Part shown: positions 1 to 12,362 of the stretch, piece by piece
Layout: every line of letters begins with the position of its first letter
Position numbering within the stretch: position 1 is the stretch's first letter
Origin: Nematostella vectensis
Lineage: Eukaryota > Cnidaria > Anthozoa > Actiniaria > Edwardsiidae
NCBI RefSeq assembly: GCF_932526225.1
Contig: NC_064043.1
Span: 12,150,085 to 12,214,084 of the forward strand
DNA: 64,000 bases
Direction: 5' to 3'
The notes under the pieces: model-generated
Database searches by the model: none
What the model was told of the DNA's origin: nothing
Seen by the model: only the letters and a program-made list of their open reading frames with translations
Made by a program: the position numbers and the translations under genes

Positions 1-2703
1 AGTTTAGATCTTTTTCTGTCAGCTCAAATCGGCAAACGAAGATTACGCTAGTCTTTTGTTGATGCTATCTGAAGTATGTGACTTTTACGGAACTGTTTTT
101 ATGTGATATACATCTGCCGAAGAAAAGGAGTCACAGGCGAAGAAGCGACCATGCATTTCAACTGGACAAGATAGAATAAAGTTTAGATTGTTATCGATAG
201 CTACAGAACAGTGGGTTTATCTGGCAAATTCAAAAGAAGAGGAAAACACAAATTGAAGTAATCTAGGTGAGTATTATCCGTACACACAAAAAAATCTAGT
301 CTCTGATAACTATATAGACCGTGGTAGGCAAATCCTACGTTCTTGCTATTTACTCGCTTTTCAAGTCGTCCTTAAATGAAATTCCTTCCCAAAGTACCTG
401 CAAATTGCCATTCTGATGTAGGGGCTAGGGGTAAGCATGCGGGTATGTCGTATGGAAAGGTTTCAATACACCCTTTTTTATAAGAATCTTTTTACAAGAA
501 CATCCAGCGTGAGAATTCATCAAGTTTTAAGAACATGCCGAGGCTCAGATATAGCAAGAAAAAAAAATATCTTTTAGTCCTGATGCGTTCTAAAATGCAG
601 AATCAAATTGTGCTCTATCTCCTAATAATTCATTGGGCATTATATTCTTATATACAATAACATGTAAGCGTATAGTTAAAAACATATCCAACCATAATGT
701 CCAAAAAAACTGAAAAAAAGAACGGCGCAGCCTCATTTTAAAATTAGACGTTCTTATATAAAAAAAAAGAGTGTATTCATGTTAAGTGATCTAGCGGTCT
801 CCCTTTTAGTGTTTTAACCTGTCCTCTATGAGCAGGTGATAAATGTAAATCTCTTGACGAAGGCGACGCGAAATTGTTATTTCTATTCTGGCAAGCCCCT
901 CTTATAAACATTTTCTTTTGCAGCTGCACACCTTTTTCGGATTGAAAAAAACTGTATGAAAACAGGAATGGCCAACAATACGCAGCCAGCTGTGGAAAGT
1001 GACGGGCGTGGTTTTTGGTATTTCATAGCACTGGATGCGTTACTCGCAGTTTTCACTGTCACGGGTAACGCAATCGTCATCTTACTCATCTACTCGCGTC
1101 GATGCTTGCGGATAAACACAAACTACTTCATAGTGTCACTCGCAACCGCTGACCTACTCGTCGGGCTGAGCCTGCCCACTTTCTCCATCGCGTGCTCCCT
1201 GTGGTTTCCATGCGTAGAGACAGCCTTTTACAAATTCTTTAATCTTTTCACGTGCGTCTCGATAGCAAACCTGGTGTTCATGACCATCGATAGGTTTCTA
1301 GCAATTTGCTGGCCTTTTTGGTACTTTTCTAAGGTGACCGCCAAGAGGATTGGCGTTGCTATAGCGACGGCATGGCTGGTGCCTTGTGTTTTGACCATGG
1401 TGCCGTTCATGTGGATGTACAGCTCGGATGACGCGGTGAAGACGAGTTTGAATAATGTCTACTACTTGGTGATGCTAGTGCTTATTGAGTTGATGCCCGC
1501 TGTAGTCATGCCAATGATGTATACACGGATATTCTTGACAGTAAGGCGACACAACCGACTGGTAAGAATACATCTGTCCTACCAGCTCTCTAACATCCCC
1601 CCCCCCCCCCCCCCACCCACCCACCCAATCCTTCTCAGGGGTGAAGACCTTAAGCATATGACGGAAGTCGGGTCTTAAACCCTCCACTTTCTGACCAGGT
1701 TGCAGCTAATCTCTTGCTCGCGTTCCTTTTCATTGTGGCGTTTGCGTTCCTTCCTTTGCTTCTTCTTTCATGCCCAGGGCGGTACCCCGAATCTGCTAAG
1801 GCTGAGAGGGTTTTACAGGCAAAGATATATTAAAGGGGAGTTCTCAATATGAGATGACAGCTTTCAGTAAACAAGGGACGGGCAGGCACGTAACCAGTCG
1901 GGTGCTGACCCCCCCCCCCCCACACACACACACTCCTCCCCCGTCTGGCATCGGGCATGACGGGTGATGCGCGCGCCCGGTGACCACCTTTGGCAACACC
2001 CCTATCCATACAAGCTCCCACTCTCCTTTTTGCCCCACCCTGGCTCCTTCATACTTTCATACCTCCCATTGTTCTCTTCCGTGCTTGCTGAACTTCGAGC
2101 ATGGTCTCGAAAAGCGTTAAGTAAACGATGCTCCTATTACTATAAAGCTGTAGAGGTTATATGCCGCCATTGCCTCGGCATTGGATTAAATGAGGGGGGA
2201 TGGCGGTGCTCGGAAGCAAAAGAAGCTGAATGCACATAAGCTAAACTTTTCTTATTGTTTTCGTGAAGAAAATAATATGCATTCTACTTTCGGAATTACA
2301 TAGGTTCGCCAGCAGCGTCGGCAGCTGAGCTTCAACTGCCAGTTCAAGTCGTCAGTGACAGATACTACGTCAACTCAAGCGTCAGGCAGACGAAGCAGGG
2401 AGGTTGAGAAGTCGTCTACTATTGCTTTGGGGCTCGTCATACTTCTCTTTGTGCTGTGCTGGGCATACGATATTTATGTATCTCTTTGTACTCGTGTCCA
2501 GGGTGTGTGCGAAGTGAAATCAAATCGCGTGGAAAGTGTCTCGAATCTGCTAATTTATCTTAATAGCTGTGTTAATCCATTCGTCTATTTCTTGATCAAG
2601 AGAGACGTAAAACGTGAATTGAAAGCGTGCTTGAAGTGCAAGTAGAACTTTAAACGGTCTGCGTTTAGTAAGTCATCGCGTGTGTAATCACATTGGAAAT
2701 AAA
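1..2703 (+). CDS. Class A (rhodopsin-like) GPCR
   Basis: Coding exons 956-1561 (202 codons, phase 0) and 2304-2645 join through a GTAAGA donor at 1562 and a TAG acceptor ending at 2303, giving about 315 aa. A 5' UTR exon probably ends at 266 (GTGAGT donor at 267) and resumes at 924 after a TTTTGCAG. TM1 carries GNAIVILL, TM2 SLATADLLVGL, and the TM3 end has DRF in place of DRY. The TM6 motif reads CWAY rather than CWxP. TM7 has NPFVY, followed by a basic, Cys-rich tail. The intron sits in the third cytoplasmic loop. An alternative start at 968 (MANNT) would keep an N-glycosylation site near the N terminus. A polyadenylation signal lies at 2698-2703. The protein resembles the amine/adenosine/melanocortin-like receptors that are abundant in cnidarians; the ligand cannot be told from sequence. 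The intron contains poly-C tracts at 1597-1614 and near 1911. Confidence 0.9.
267..923 (+). other. Probable 5' UTR intron of the GPCR
   Basis: Starts with GTGAGT after CTAG and ends with a pyrimidine-rich TTTTCTTTTGCAG. AT-rich; no coding or RNA gene seen inside. Confidence 0.55.
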
Positions 2704-3277
2704 AAACCATGTGGAATTTTAAAGGTGTTGTCCTTTGCGCATTCGATGAGGATGGATAAAATGGGGAAATGGTCTAAAATATCATACAAAAATTAGGCGT
2801 ATAGGGGTGGGGGAAATCACAACCACCTCTTTTTTAGACTGCTAGTCTTCCCTTTTTTTAGGAACGTCCGAGAAGGCGAAGAAGTTTGTTAGAGTGCACG
2901 CAAATTTATAGTACTAGGGCCGAGCGAAGTTCGTGTCGGCATTTTGGCTGAGCGTCACTGGGCGAGAGAAGTCTGGAGGCTCTGGTACCCAGGGTAGTTA
3001 CTAGTAAACAGTTTACCGCTAATCAAGGGATGGCAACTCTATCTTGACATTTGATTAGAGCATTAATACTGGGTTTCTCATACAGATCGATTTCTTGGGA
3101 AGCCTTTAGACCGGGAGAGGCCTGGTATCAGGCCTGTTATACGACAGGTCAGCGGTTCAACTCTTCCTGTGAAAACTGGAAACATTCAAACTAACTGGAT
3201 CTGCAAGAATGTTAGCGTAAACTAATAAGAAACTGCCGTAAACACTTTCAAAAGACCCTCTGCACACTTGATTCATA
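2704..3277. other. Intergenic; UBE2K upstream region with a half-palindrome repeat
   Basis: Holds a copy (about 2916-2997) of the repeat whose full palindromic form lies at 21307-21436. The remainder should contain the UBE2K promoter and 5' UTR. No other gene seen. Confidence 0.6.
2916..2997 (+). repeat. Single-arm copy of a palindromic MITE
   Basis: Shares TTTTGGCTGAGCGTCACTGG and a GGTACCCAGGGTA end with the right arm of the element at 21307-21436. Here only loop plus one arm remain, so it is a truncated or solo-arm copy. Confidence 0.7.
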
Positions 3278-6200
3278 ATGACTAACATCGCCGTTTCTCG
3301 AGTGAAAAGAGAGTTTCGCGAAATCATCACAAGCGAAGAGGTAAGTCGAATAATGAAGCGCTTTATCGAACTGTTTGTGTGTCCTGCATGTCAATTTTTC
3401 ACTTCTTAAGTTATCTGATTGATGTGAACTGTTATATCATACTGATATTTTTAACATGCTAAGGATCAGAAAAGCGGGATTAAAGTGGAACTTGTTGACG
3501 AGACATTTACAAAACTTAAAGGAGAAATAAGAGGCCCTCCAGAGACGCCATTTGAAGGTGGGAGAAAAGTAAAGTGCCATTTTGCACTTATTACATAGTT
3601 ATTCACTTTTCTTTATTATGATCGCTTAAGTGTTAAAATGTTTTAATTGATGTGATTCAATTAGAAATAACATATATTTGACAGTTTGTGAACTCTGTTG
3701 CTTTGTTTTCAATGTAAGTTTTATAAAGCATCCATTGAGTTGTATTGTTAGCAATTAATCAACCTGTTTATTTTGAACTATCAATAACTGCTGGAGATTT
3801 CTTGAATTACAAGGTTTAGTGTCAACTTCTCATCCATATGTACCATTCCTTTTCGTCAATTATAAGTAAGTCCCCTTCTTGTCATTCAAATATTTCTTCA
3901 GTTCAAACCTGGCTTTTAATATTTCCAGAAATCATTTATATGGCTATATATACCACAATCATTAAATGCATCTAATTTAAAAACTAATTGATAAAAAAAT
4001 CTAAAGAATTTTATTTTTCCCCAGGTGGAACTTATAATCTGGATATTGTAATTCCAGAAACGTACCCCTTCAACCCACCTAAGGTTTGTATTTTTGTTAC
4101 TGTGGTTATCAAAAACACCTAAAAGCGCCAATAGCAGAAATTGGAAAGCATTAGACTTCTTACTGTTAACTGTGTATAGCCTTTTATTGTAAAACTTTGC
4201 TCAATCTTTGTTATGAAGCCTAATTAATCTTGACTTTCTTCTGTGTTGTTTCAACTATAAAGCATTTTTACCAGAAGTCATAAGGCAGTATTTTTTGTAA
4301 TAATTATATGCTGTAGAATAAAAACTACCAAACCAAGCAATGACTGTAATACTTTCTTAAAACAAATATTCTATTTTATCTGATGAAATGTTTAAAGTAA
4401 TGAAGAACATTTCTAATTAACTTTTTTTGAAAATTCTAGGTGAAGTTTACCACGAAAATATGGCACCCCAATATAAGTTCAGTCACTGGTGCTATCTGCT
4501 TAGATATTCTCAAGGATCAGTGGTAAGTTTTATGTATTTATTGATCTGTCTTTGTGCCTGTTTGCCCAACATTTTATCTGCTCACCATCTAGATATTTGT
4601 CTTTTCAATATTTGCAAAACAATGACAAGTTGAGCAAACTTAGTCTGCTCAAAAGTTTATTGTAGTAATCCATGTTTATCAGTATGGCAAATTTTTTAAC
4701 ATTTCAAACTGAAGAGCTTCAAGATGCTCAGTTTTGTACAGCAATTCTTTGATTATTTTAAGAGTAGGAAAGGAGTTTTTTTTCTTTTTTTTTTCACATT
4801 TAATAGTTTTGATCTTTTTATAATATGTCTTATGTCTTCTGCCCAGGGCTGCTGCAATGACCTTGAGAACGGTGATGCTGTCTATACAGGTGAATTGAGA
4901 AAATGCATCATAATTTTCATCTCTTTTTTTTGCCTTGAAGACATGCAGCTTATTAGTGTCTTGTTACTTGCCTTGGGCCCGTTTCTTGAAACACCCGAGA
5001 ATTCTTGGGCCTGAAAACGTCTTAAATTTGGAAAGCTGGCTAATTCCTTTAAAATTTATGGTATCTAAATGTGTTGAAATATCGTCAAACATTGTATTTT
5101 ACCACAAAGATTCATGTGAAGGATAATCCTCTTTTTGGTTTTATAGATTTGATCTTTCCCAAACTTCTTGGGCTCAAAATTCACATGGTTCTCAAGTTCT
5201 CAATACCTCGCAGTCATCCGAGACTTTTCGGGTAACTTTTTGGCTTTAGCAAAACTTCGAAAATAGCCCTATTGAGTGTAATCATTTGAATACGAACCAA
5301 GAGGAAGTTTAAACTGTTTCTAAAACATGAAAGCGGTTCTCTAGAAGGAAAACATGTGAAATTTTGAGCAAAAATGCAAAATAAAGATTTTGGGCCCAAG
5401 AATTCTCAGGTGTTTTGAGAAACAGGCCCCTTGAGCGGATGCAACATTATTTTCATTTCTCTTTCCTAAGAAGAGGGTAAATGAAATTCTTGGGCGTTAT
5501 GAGGCTAGGGACAGGATACACATTAAAGTACATGCATATATGTGGAAGCACGGGTGGCCTAGTGTGTTAGCGCGTCGGCCTCTCACCGCTGTGGCCCAGG
5601 TTTGAATCCTGGCTCAAACTGGGTATTTTTCCGGGTTCCTGCCTTGAATCGAATTTGTCACAAGTGAGTTGAAGTTATTCTCCCGTGTTTCCAGTCTTCT
5701 CGGATAAGGACACTAAACCGGAGGTCCCGTCTCTTCAAGCTGTACTACACTAAACCTGAACCGAAGGGAGGTAAAAGAACCACTGGGGACGCAATAAACC
5801 CTCTGGCAGTGACCACCCCCAGTGACAGTGCTTACTAACCGAGGTTACACTTGAGTTGGAGCCGTGCTCTGTTGTGTCAACCTTACCGCTATTTCATATG
5901 TGTAATAGTGGTAGAAGCCTTATAAATCATAAATCATATGTGTAGCAGAATTACAAGGTCTGAATGTCTTGCCCCTCCCTGTTGCAGGCTTTATTGGCTT
6001 CTCCTGAACCTGATGATCCACAGGATGCTGTCGTAGCTAGACAGGTACAAGCACATTTTAGTCAAATAGCACCCTTTCAACACCCTGGACACCTCACTTT
6101 TACGAAGAGCAGACCAAAATAATTTGAAAAAATGGCAATAAAGTATCTGCAGTTATAATGGACTAGCCTTGATATCCCAGACACTGAATTACATGCACTA

Positions 6201-7923
6201 GAATGTCCATTATAGTGAGAGTTGACAACATGCACTTGCATCAAGATGATTTAGAGATTGGTCCCGTTTTTAAAGGGTTGTGGCATGGTACTTACAGTGT
6301 GTACTGTGGAACCCTGTTAGCTAAAACTGTCAAGGAATCAAACATCAGTTTATGAATCAAATAGAATTTCAGATCCATTGCACTTTTATTTTTTGCCTTT
6401 TCAGGGGCCATGGAGGGTGTAGGTAAGGACTTAGGCAGATACCTGAAAGAAATAGCCCTCTAAGCCCCTGCCATGAACTTTTTTTTAAGTTTCCATTCTA
6501 TTGAGAAATTATTTAAACTGGGTTACTTAATACTAGTTGTAAAATGTGTAATGTATAGATAGAACTGGAAGTACAAACAATTGTTTGATTGTATTTTTAG
6601 TTTAAAGAAAACAGGTCAGCCTACTTGCTTACAGCGCGGCACTGGGCACAAGTCCATGCTGGAGGTTAGTGGTTAATTAAGATACAGGAAAAAAATGTGT
6701 TAAAACAGCCTTTTGCGCCCCCTCCCCTTAAAAATCATGGCTATCACCCCTGTTATGTTTGATGTCTTGTATTTTAGGATAAGTTGCAGGGGTGATCAAG
6801 AGCAGATCTAGTATTTCCAGTGGGGAAAGGGGGGAGGGCAGGATTCTGAGAATATGTGAGTTGGGGGATTGCTATATATATGAATTTTTTTCCATACTAG
6901 TGACCTAAAGTCATAGGAGTTTTTTTATTATTCACAGCTAAGTCACAGGGGCACAATGAGTGTGAGGAGAAGATCAGGCAATTGATGGATATGGGCTTTG
7001 CTGAGGTATGGTATAAACAGTAGCATAGCCATGGTTTGTTGTGAGGAGAAGATCAGGCAATTGATGGATATGGGCTTTGCTGAGGTATGGTATAAACAGT
7101 AGCATAGCCATGGTTTGTTGTGAGGAGAAGATCAGGCAATTGATGGATATGGGCTTTGCTGAGGTATGGTATAAACAGTAGCATAGCCATGGTTTGTTGT
7201 GAGGAGAAGATCAGGCAATTGATGGATATGGGCTTTGCTGAGGTATGGTATAGACAGTAGCATAAGCATGGTTTGTTTCTATTTACTGCTAATATTGCTA
7301 TGCCAAACTCAATGCTAACACTTAGTTTGGTGTAGCCAGTATTTGTATTGGGTCTGTCTGCTTGGTGACCTTTATTTTAAAGTACTTCTTCCACAAAAAA
7401 TTAATGTGTCTAGATAGAAACATTATTTACTTTATATCCCAAACAGAATCAAAGCAGAGTTGCCTTATCAAGCCACTCATGGAATGTCGAGCGAGCGGTG
7501 GAGTCCCTCTTCAATAGCTGACCCTTAAATTGTGGTTTTATTGCAGTATTGACCTATAATATTTTGCAATGTTGCAAATAGTTATGTTTTGTATAATAGT
7601 GACACCTGAACAAAAACATAACAGGAAACTTGTAAAAATAGGATTGCTTTTGGTTATTTTAGTTGTTTGTCATCTCTATCAGGCCATTTCCATGATAATT
7701 TTTTTTCTTTCAAATATAAAATACCTTTGGGATTGTGAATAAGTGGGCCTGTATTTGTGTAACCAGAGGATTTTTCAGAGGCTTCTAGAAGCTTTAGTAT
7801 AAAATACCTTCTTGAAAAATTCCCATCACTATATATTATTGCACACATCTATCAACAAAAAATTATGTTGGAATAAGTGTGCTGTATAAATTTATTTTTT
7901 GTAGTCATGGTGAAGACAATAAA
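3278..7923 (+). CDS. UBE2K: Ubiquitin-conjugating enzyme E2 K (E2-25K) with C-terminal UBA domain
   Basis: Nine exons, all with GT-AG borders and consistent phases: 3278-3340, 3464-3557, 4025-4083, 4440-4522, 4847-4889, 5988-6044, 6601-6664, 6938-7005, 7447-7521. They give 201 aa, against about 200 in vertebrate UBE2K. The N terminus reads MTNIAVSRVKREFREI. The E2 core includes ETYPFNPPK, IWHPNISSVTGAIC with the active-site Cys at residue 92 (the human position), and DQWAAAMTLRTV. The UBA domain (about 156-201) is split over exons 8 and 9 (LMDMGFAE). It charges ubiquitin from E1 and is known for building K48 chains in the cytosol. The 3' UTR has AATAAA at 7918-7923. Oddity: the end of exon 8 with its donor is tandemly repeated four times. 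A tRNA-derived SINE lies in intron 5. Confidence 0.97.
5548..5940 (+). mobile_element. tRNA-derived SINE in UBE2K intron 5
   Basis: A tRNA-like head carries an A-box-like stretch at 5553-5572 (GGTGGCCTAGTGTGTTAGCG) and a B box at 5599-5609 (GGTTTGAATCC). A non-tRNA body follows with CTTCTCGGATAAGGAC and GGAGGTCCCGT, then an AT-rich tail with short ATAAATCAT repeats. A second, shorter copy with the same TCTTCTCGGATAA body motif lies at 57993-58240. The length of the body argues against a functional tRNA gene. Confidence 0.7.
6961..7276 (+). repeat. Four tandem 79-bp copies of the UBE2K exon 8 end plus splice donor
   Basis: TGTGAGGAGAAGATC recurs at 6961, 7040, 7119 and 7198, exactly 79 bp apart. 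Each unit contains the last 45 bases of exon 8, its GAG|GTATGG donor and 34 bases of intron. The first three copies are nearly identical; the fourth carries a few substitutions (TAGACAG, CATAAGC). The 3' splice acceptor is not duplicated, so only the first unit forms a complete exon. Confidence 0.95.
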
Positions 7924-8167
7924 CACATGACCAGAGCAACCTATTGTTGCTTTTGTTAGAACTTTGGCTCATGTTGGTCTTCTTAATCAATACTATGAAA
8001 TCCTAAATAAAGAACTAATCTGGGGTAGATCCAGAATATTGGGGGCATGGACACCTAGCCCTTTTGGGAGCCCACCCTTCATTTACAAAGGACACCTGTG
8101 TTATTCATTGGAATCAGTCAAAAGGGGGGCGGACACATGTTTTAGGCTGTGTTTGTGTGTGTGTGCT

Positions 8168-8227
<60 letters not shown>

Positions 8228-9490
8228 AGGAGGCAGAAATTATTATCTCTGAATCCTGGAACCAACCAATGTTAGAAATCAAGGATTTTTACACACAAAA
8301 CTTTTTATCTTGTTACAGCTGGCAAACACCACCCTAGCTCTAGCCTACAATGAATAACCTACAAATAAGAAACCAAATATCTTGTAGCTACAACCAAGGG
8401 GGCGCTGTTCCATACCTGTCAACTGTTTTGCATTAGGCGGTAGTCGCAAGGTTTTGGACCTTTTCTCCTGCTCTCCCATGTTGAGCACCAGATCTCCCAT
8501 TTTTGTAGTGATTTTTATCGCTTCAGAAAAATTACTCTAGAAAAAATCAACATTTTGCCTATTTTCTATTAAAATTAAAAACAATAATAGGGGACTTGCT
8601 CTAATGTATAAATGTATCACATGACTGTTTGGGTGGCAAACTAGTGCGTGGCATGCTGCTCAGCCTTTTAGCTGCAAAATAACAGCAACAATCAGTAACT
8701 TATTCAGCGCTTAAGAAAATAAACCAGAATTCTTTTTTCGCCAGAATGGGTTTAGTTTCATTTAAAGATTTTATTACTTTGTCGTTCCCTGGTGTGACAG
8801 GTGCAGTAATTTCCGTTTTCTTTGTTAGATAATTTTGTTTTGAATTTGCCACCCAAAAAAGTTAAGTAATGATCTCTTAGCTCAAGTCCGCTATTCCCTT
8901 GCAAAGTGCAGTTTATCTAACACCCTCGTTAGATCTATAAGTTGATTTGTGCGTGAGAGCTTTCTATAAGGAAAACGCCTGTGAGGGTGTACCTATCCCT
9001 TCCCGTCCCAAAAATATACACAACCCCTCTTTTCAAGCCATGAGATAGATAATTTATTGAATTTATTGTAAATAGAAATATAATTGAAAACCAATTGTAA
9101 AGTTTGTTCTTCAATGTGAATGTATTTGGAGCAACGCCCGTGAATCGAAGATGAAAAGGTGCCAAATAAATTAATTGAATTGAAAAAATTGAATTGATTT
9201 GAATCAAAAATTGAGGTTTTCAAAGCAAGTAAAGCGATAGACGCTAAGAGCGTGGACGGATAGAGCATGGAGATAGGGCAGGAATTTGTAATGCGAAGTT
9301 TTCGATGATCAGCGCTTCAATGGACTACCTGTGTTTTATACTTTGTGACCAAGCCTTTAGACTGTCTGGGTGGTCGCTAAGTTGCGTCCTCGTGGTCTTT
9401 ACAACTTCGAAGAGTTGTTGTTGTTTAGCTTTATTTTTATCACAATTTCATCGTTTCGATTGCATTTGGCACAGAGTGGTATACCCGAGA
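7924..9490. other. Intergenic between UBE2K and GAR1
   Basis: Contains a 57-base G homopolymer at 8170-8226 preceded by a short TGTGTG run, and AT-rich sequence with AATTGAATTG repeats near 9160-9205. The GAR1 promoter and 5' UTR must lie in the last few hundred bases. No gene supported. Confidence 0.6.
8170..8226 (+). repeat. 57-base poly-G tract
   Basis: Uninterrupted G homopolymer directly after a (GT) run. It is the longest of several G/C homopolymers in the window. Long runs like this are also prone to assembly length error. Confidence 0.9.
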
Positions 9491-12362
9491 ATGAGTTTTC
9501 GAGGTCGCGGACGTGGTGGTGGTGGCGGTAGAGGTGGATTTCGTGGCGGAAGGGGGGGATTTCGTGGAAGAGGTGGCGGAGGAAATTTCCAGCAAGGACC
9601 GCCCGAGACGGTCATAGGTACGGTTATCCAGTCGTTTAATGTTCAATGTTTGGTCTGTAGGCCGTAAAATATAGCACTTAGTATCAAAATTTGAGTATTA
9701 AGTTTGACTATCGTAAGACCCGTTAATGATTGATGTCTGGTTCGAGAGTAAACTTGATAAATTGCAACCATGAATGATGAGCATTGTTGCTTTTATAAAG
9801 TACAGTTAACCTCGATATAGTGATATCGCAAGGGGCAAACTAATTCCATCGTTATATAGAGACGATTTCCAATATGTATTTTTGTTAGGGGGACCATAAA
9901 TCATTATTGTTATACCAAGAATATTGCTTTATCGAATATAATTTTTAATGTTCCACTTTATCAATGTTTCCTTGGCATTTATACTTGTTCTTGTCAATCA
10001 AGCAGTCTCCATGAAGAATAAAGAGTCCAGTTGCATGACAAATCCTCTAAACTCCAACTATTGCTTAACCAAATCCACTTTGCTAGGAAGTTTTATGCTA
10101 GGAGCTGAGGAGACTCCATTTAGAGACAGAGCAGAAATTTTCAGTATAAGTGAGACATTTGTTTTCAGTTCTTTTGACTGGAAAATTTATGCTATTCTAA
10201 TGCTGTGCAGAAGTCTATTACAGATGGTTTGAGTTTCCTCTTCATCTGTAATCTTGTTGTACATGTTTTGCTGATCTTTAAAATCTTCTTCTGCTACTTA
10301 AAAGTTCAGTTAGCCTATTTGAAAACATATTAATTCCTGACTTAGTGATACAAGGGAGGGTTATCTTTATTGATTGATGAAAGCGCTCCTCTTTAGAGGT
10401 AAGAGGAGTAGTGTTGACAGATTTCTATGGAAACCGATTGATTGACGTCTACCAAACATCTCTAATGTAAAGTGTTTTGTGTTGACCTGCACATGTGACA
10501 GAAGATGAGATTAAAAGTCTTTATACTGTATTCTATCAACAGAGCTTGGTTCATTCAATCACCCATGTGAAGGTGATCTAGTCTGCAAATGCACCAATGA
10601 GAAAATCCCTTACTTCAATGCCCCTGTATACCTTGAGAACAAAGAACAAATTGGCAAAGTTGATGACATATTTGGGCCAATGCAGGACTTTGTATCTTTT
10701 TTTCAATTTTATATATATCATATTTATTTGGTTTCTCAGATCAGATTATACTAAAGTAGAATAAGTAGAAATGTTACATTACTACTAATATTATTGGTTT
10801 TATTAAGTAGCAAGGTAAGATATTTTTTCTCATTGCAAGTAGCAAGGTAACATGTTTTTATCATTGCCAGTTGGCTTGCTCAATTTTTTCTGGAATATTA
10901 TATATGAAGATAAACAATTTATTTAAGATGTATGGAAAATAAGCCTGTAGTATCATCTTGATATTACTACCTACTACAGTAGCCTGTAGACTTGATAAGC
11001 AGATTTTGTTTTTGTTGTTATCTTCTTAACCGTCTCTACAGTTCTTCTCTGTCAAAGTCTCTGATAACATGAATGCTTCCTCGTTTAAAAAAGGCCAAAA
11101 GGTAAGCATTGTGTGAGGTTAGAAAGTTACTTTAAAAGAAAATAAACCACTTATCCATTTGTATTTCCGGCATTTTGCCTGCATTCAGTAATGCACCAAT
11201 CTTTATCTAGACATATGTCTTTAAAAAAAACATTTCCTCTACTCTGAAAGTGCAGTTCTGGTTTGCAAGGATGGTTTAAATTATATAATGTTCTTGTTTT
11301 TTTCTCAGTTCTTTATTGACCCATACAAACTTCTTCCTCTAGCAAGATTTTTACCCAAACCTCCTGGTAAGTTTGTACAATTTATTTTACTATATTGGGT
11401 AATTTTCTTCAAAATGTCATAGTGCATCTTAAACACTGAAGAAAAACAAAGTGGTACATTTGGGACAATAGACTGGTTTTAAAATTGAGATTTCCATTTG
11501 ATTGAACACTCCAGTTATGAATTCCTCTGTGCCTGCTGTTTGTAGGCACCAGGGAAACGTCAATACAGTAAAGTACAAGCCTTTGTTTTAGGCAAACAGT
11601 TTGTAAATACCAGCGAGATCATACAGAGTTTTTACATTGTTTTATTCAAAACTCCAAGGAACTTGTTGGTTTGGGCAGGAAATTTGCGTCAAACCAAGGC
11701 TCACAGTCTGTCTGTCAAGCAAGTCTAATGGGATTCGAAAATTGCTGTTCTTGTTTGACCATGCTTTTTATTTGTTGGAAAGATTTCAATGCTGTTATAA
11801 AATTGCCATCTCGAGTTCCCAAGCCATCATTAACATACATCTTAACATAGGTTCAGGTCCTTCAGGAGGTGTCCAGAAGAGAGGCGGAGGTGGGAGAGGG
11901 GGTGGCGGAAGAGGCGGGTGGCGGCAGAGGAGGCCGTGGGGGAGGGGGATTTGGGCGTGGTCGTGGGGGACGAGGAGGAGGATTTAGTCGTGGTGGGGGA
12001 GGCTTCGGAGGAAGAGGTGGAGGAGGTATGTTACATTTATAGCTGTTGCAAAATTTCTATTGCATTTTTTTTCATTATCGTTATTGTGAGTAAAATGGTC
12101 TCAGCATGATATTTCTATTTCTTTTTCAGGTTTTCGGGGTGGAAGAGGAGGTAAATGACCCATGTTTTTGAACATTCATTTATTTTGTCATTACTTTTTG
12201 TGGAAATACGAGATGGCTCTTGACTGATGACATAAGAAGTGAGTTCTGAGATTGTGACTTTTCTCTGGGCAGTTGACGACTGTGTAGGAGTGTTTAGGTT
12301 ATTGATTTTATTAATTTCAAAATTCTAACAGAAGCATCTTTTTAACAGGCCATGGAAGGTGA
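9491..12362 (+). CDS. GAR1: H/ACA snoRNP subunit GAR1 (apparent 1-base frameshift in the last RGG domain)
   Basis: Exons: 9491-9617, 10543-10691, 11042-11101, 11309-11366, 11851-12025, 12130-12150, 12349-12362. Exon 1 encodes the N-terminal RGG domain. Exons 2-4 encode the conserved core: [31 protein letters not shown], then [12 protein letters not shown] and [18 protein letters not shown]. Exons 5-7 encode the C-terminal Gly/Arg domain ending GHGR, as expected for the family. GAR1 binds dyskerin (NAP57) in nucleolar H/ACA particles that guide pseudouridylation of rRNA and snRNA, and in telomerase RNP. Oddity: exon 5 is 175 nt, one base too long for its flanking phases. The Gly/Arg frame shifts at the GGG of 11916-11918; read literally it becomes Trp-rich and stops at 11985-11987. 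A sequencing or assembly insertion is the likeliest cause, though a real allele is possible. Confidence 0.93.

Noticed and set aside
5548-5640. Functional tRNA gene
   Set aside because: A and B boxes are present but there is no plausible acceptor stem or anticodon loop, and a SINE body follows.
7964-8275. Open frame of about 100 codons with a long poly-Gly run
   Set aside because: Created by the 57-base G homopolymer; no splice or homology support.
10371-10500. Possible snoRNA in GAR1 intron 1 (TTGATGA)
   Set aside because: No convincing box D or H/ACA hairpin pair could be placed.
12181-12300. Possible box C/D snoRNA in a GAR1 intron (CTGATGA and CTGA)
   Set aside because: Box C has the wrong first base, spacing is too short and there is no terminal stem.
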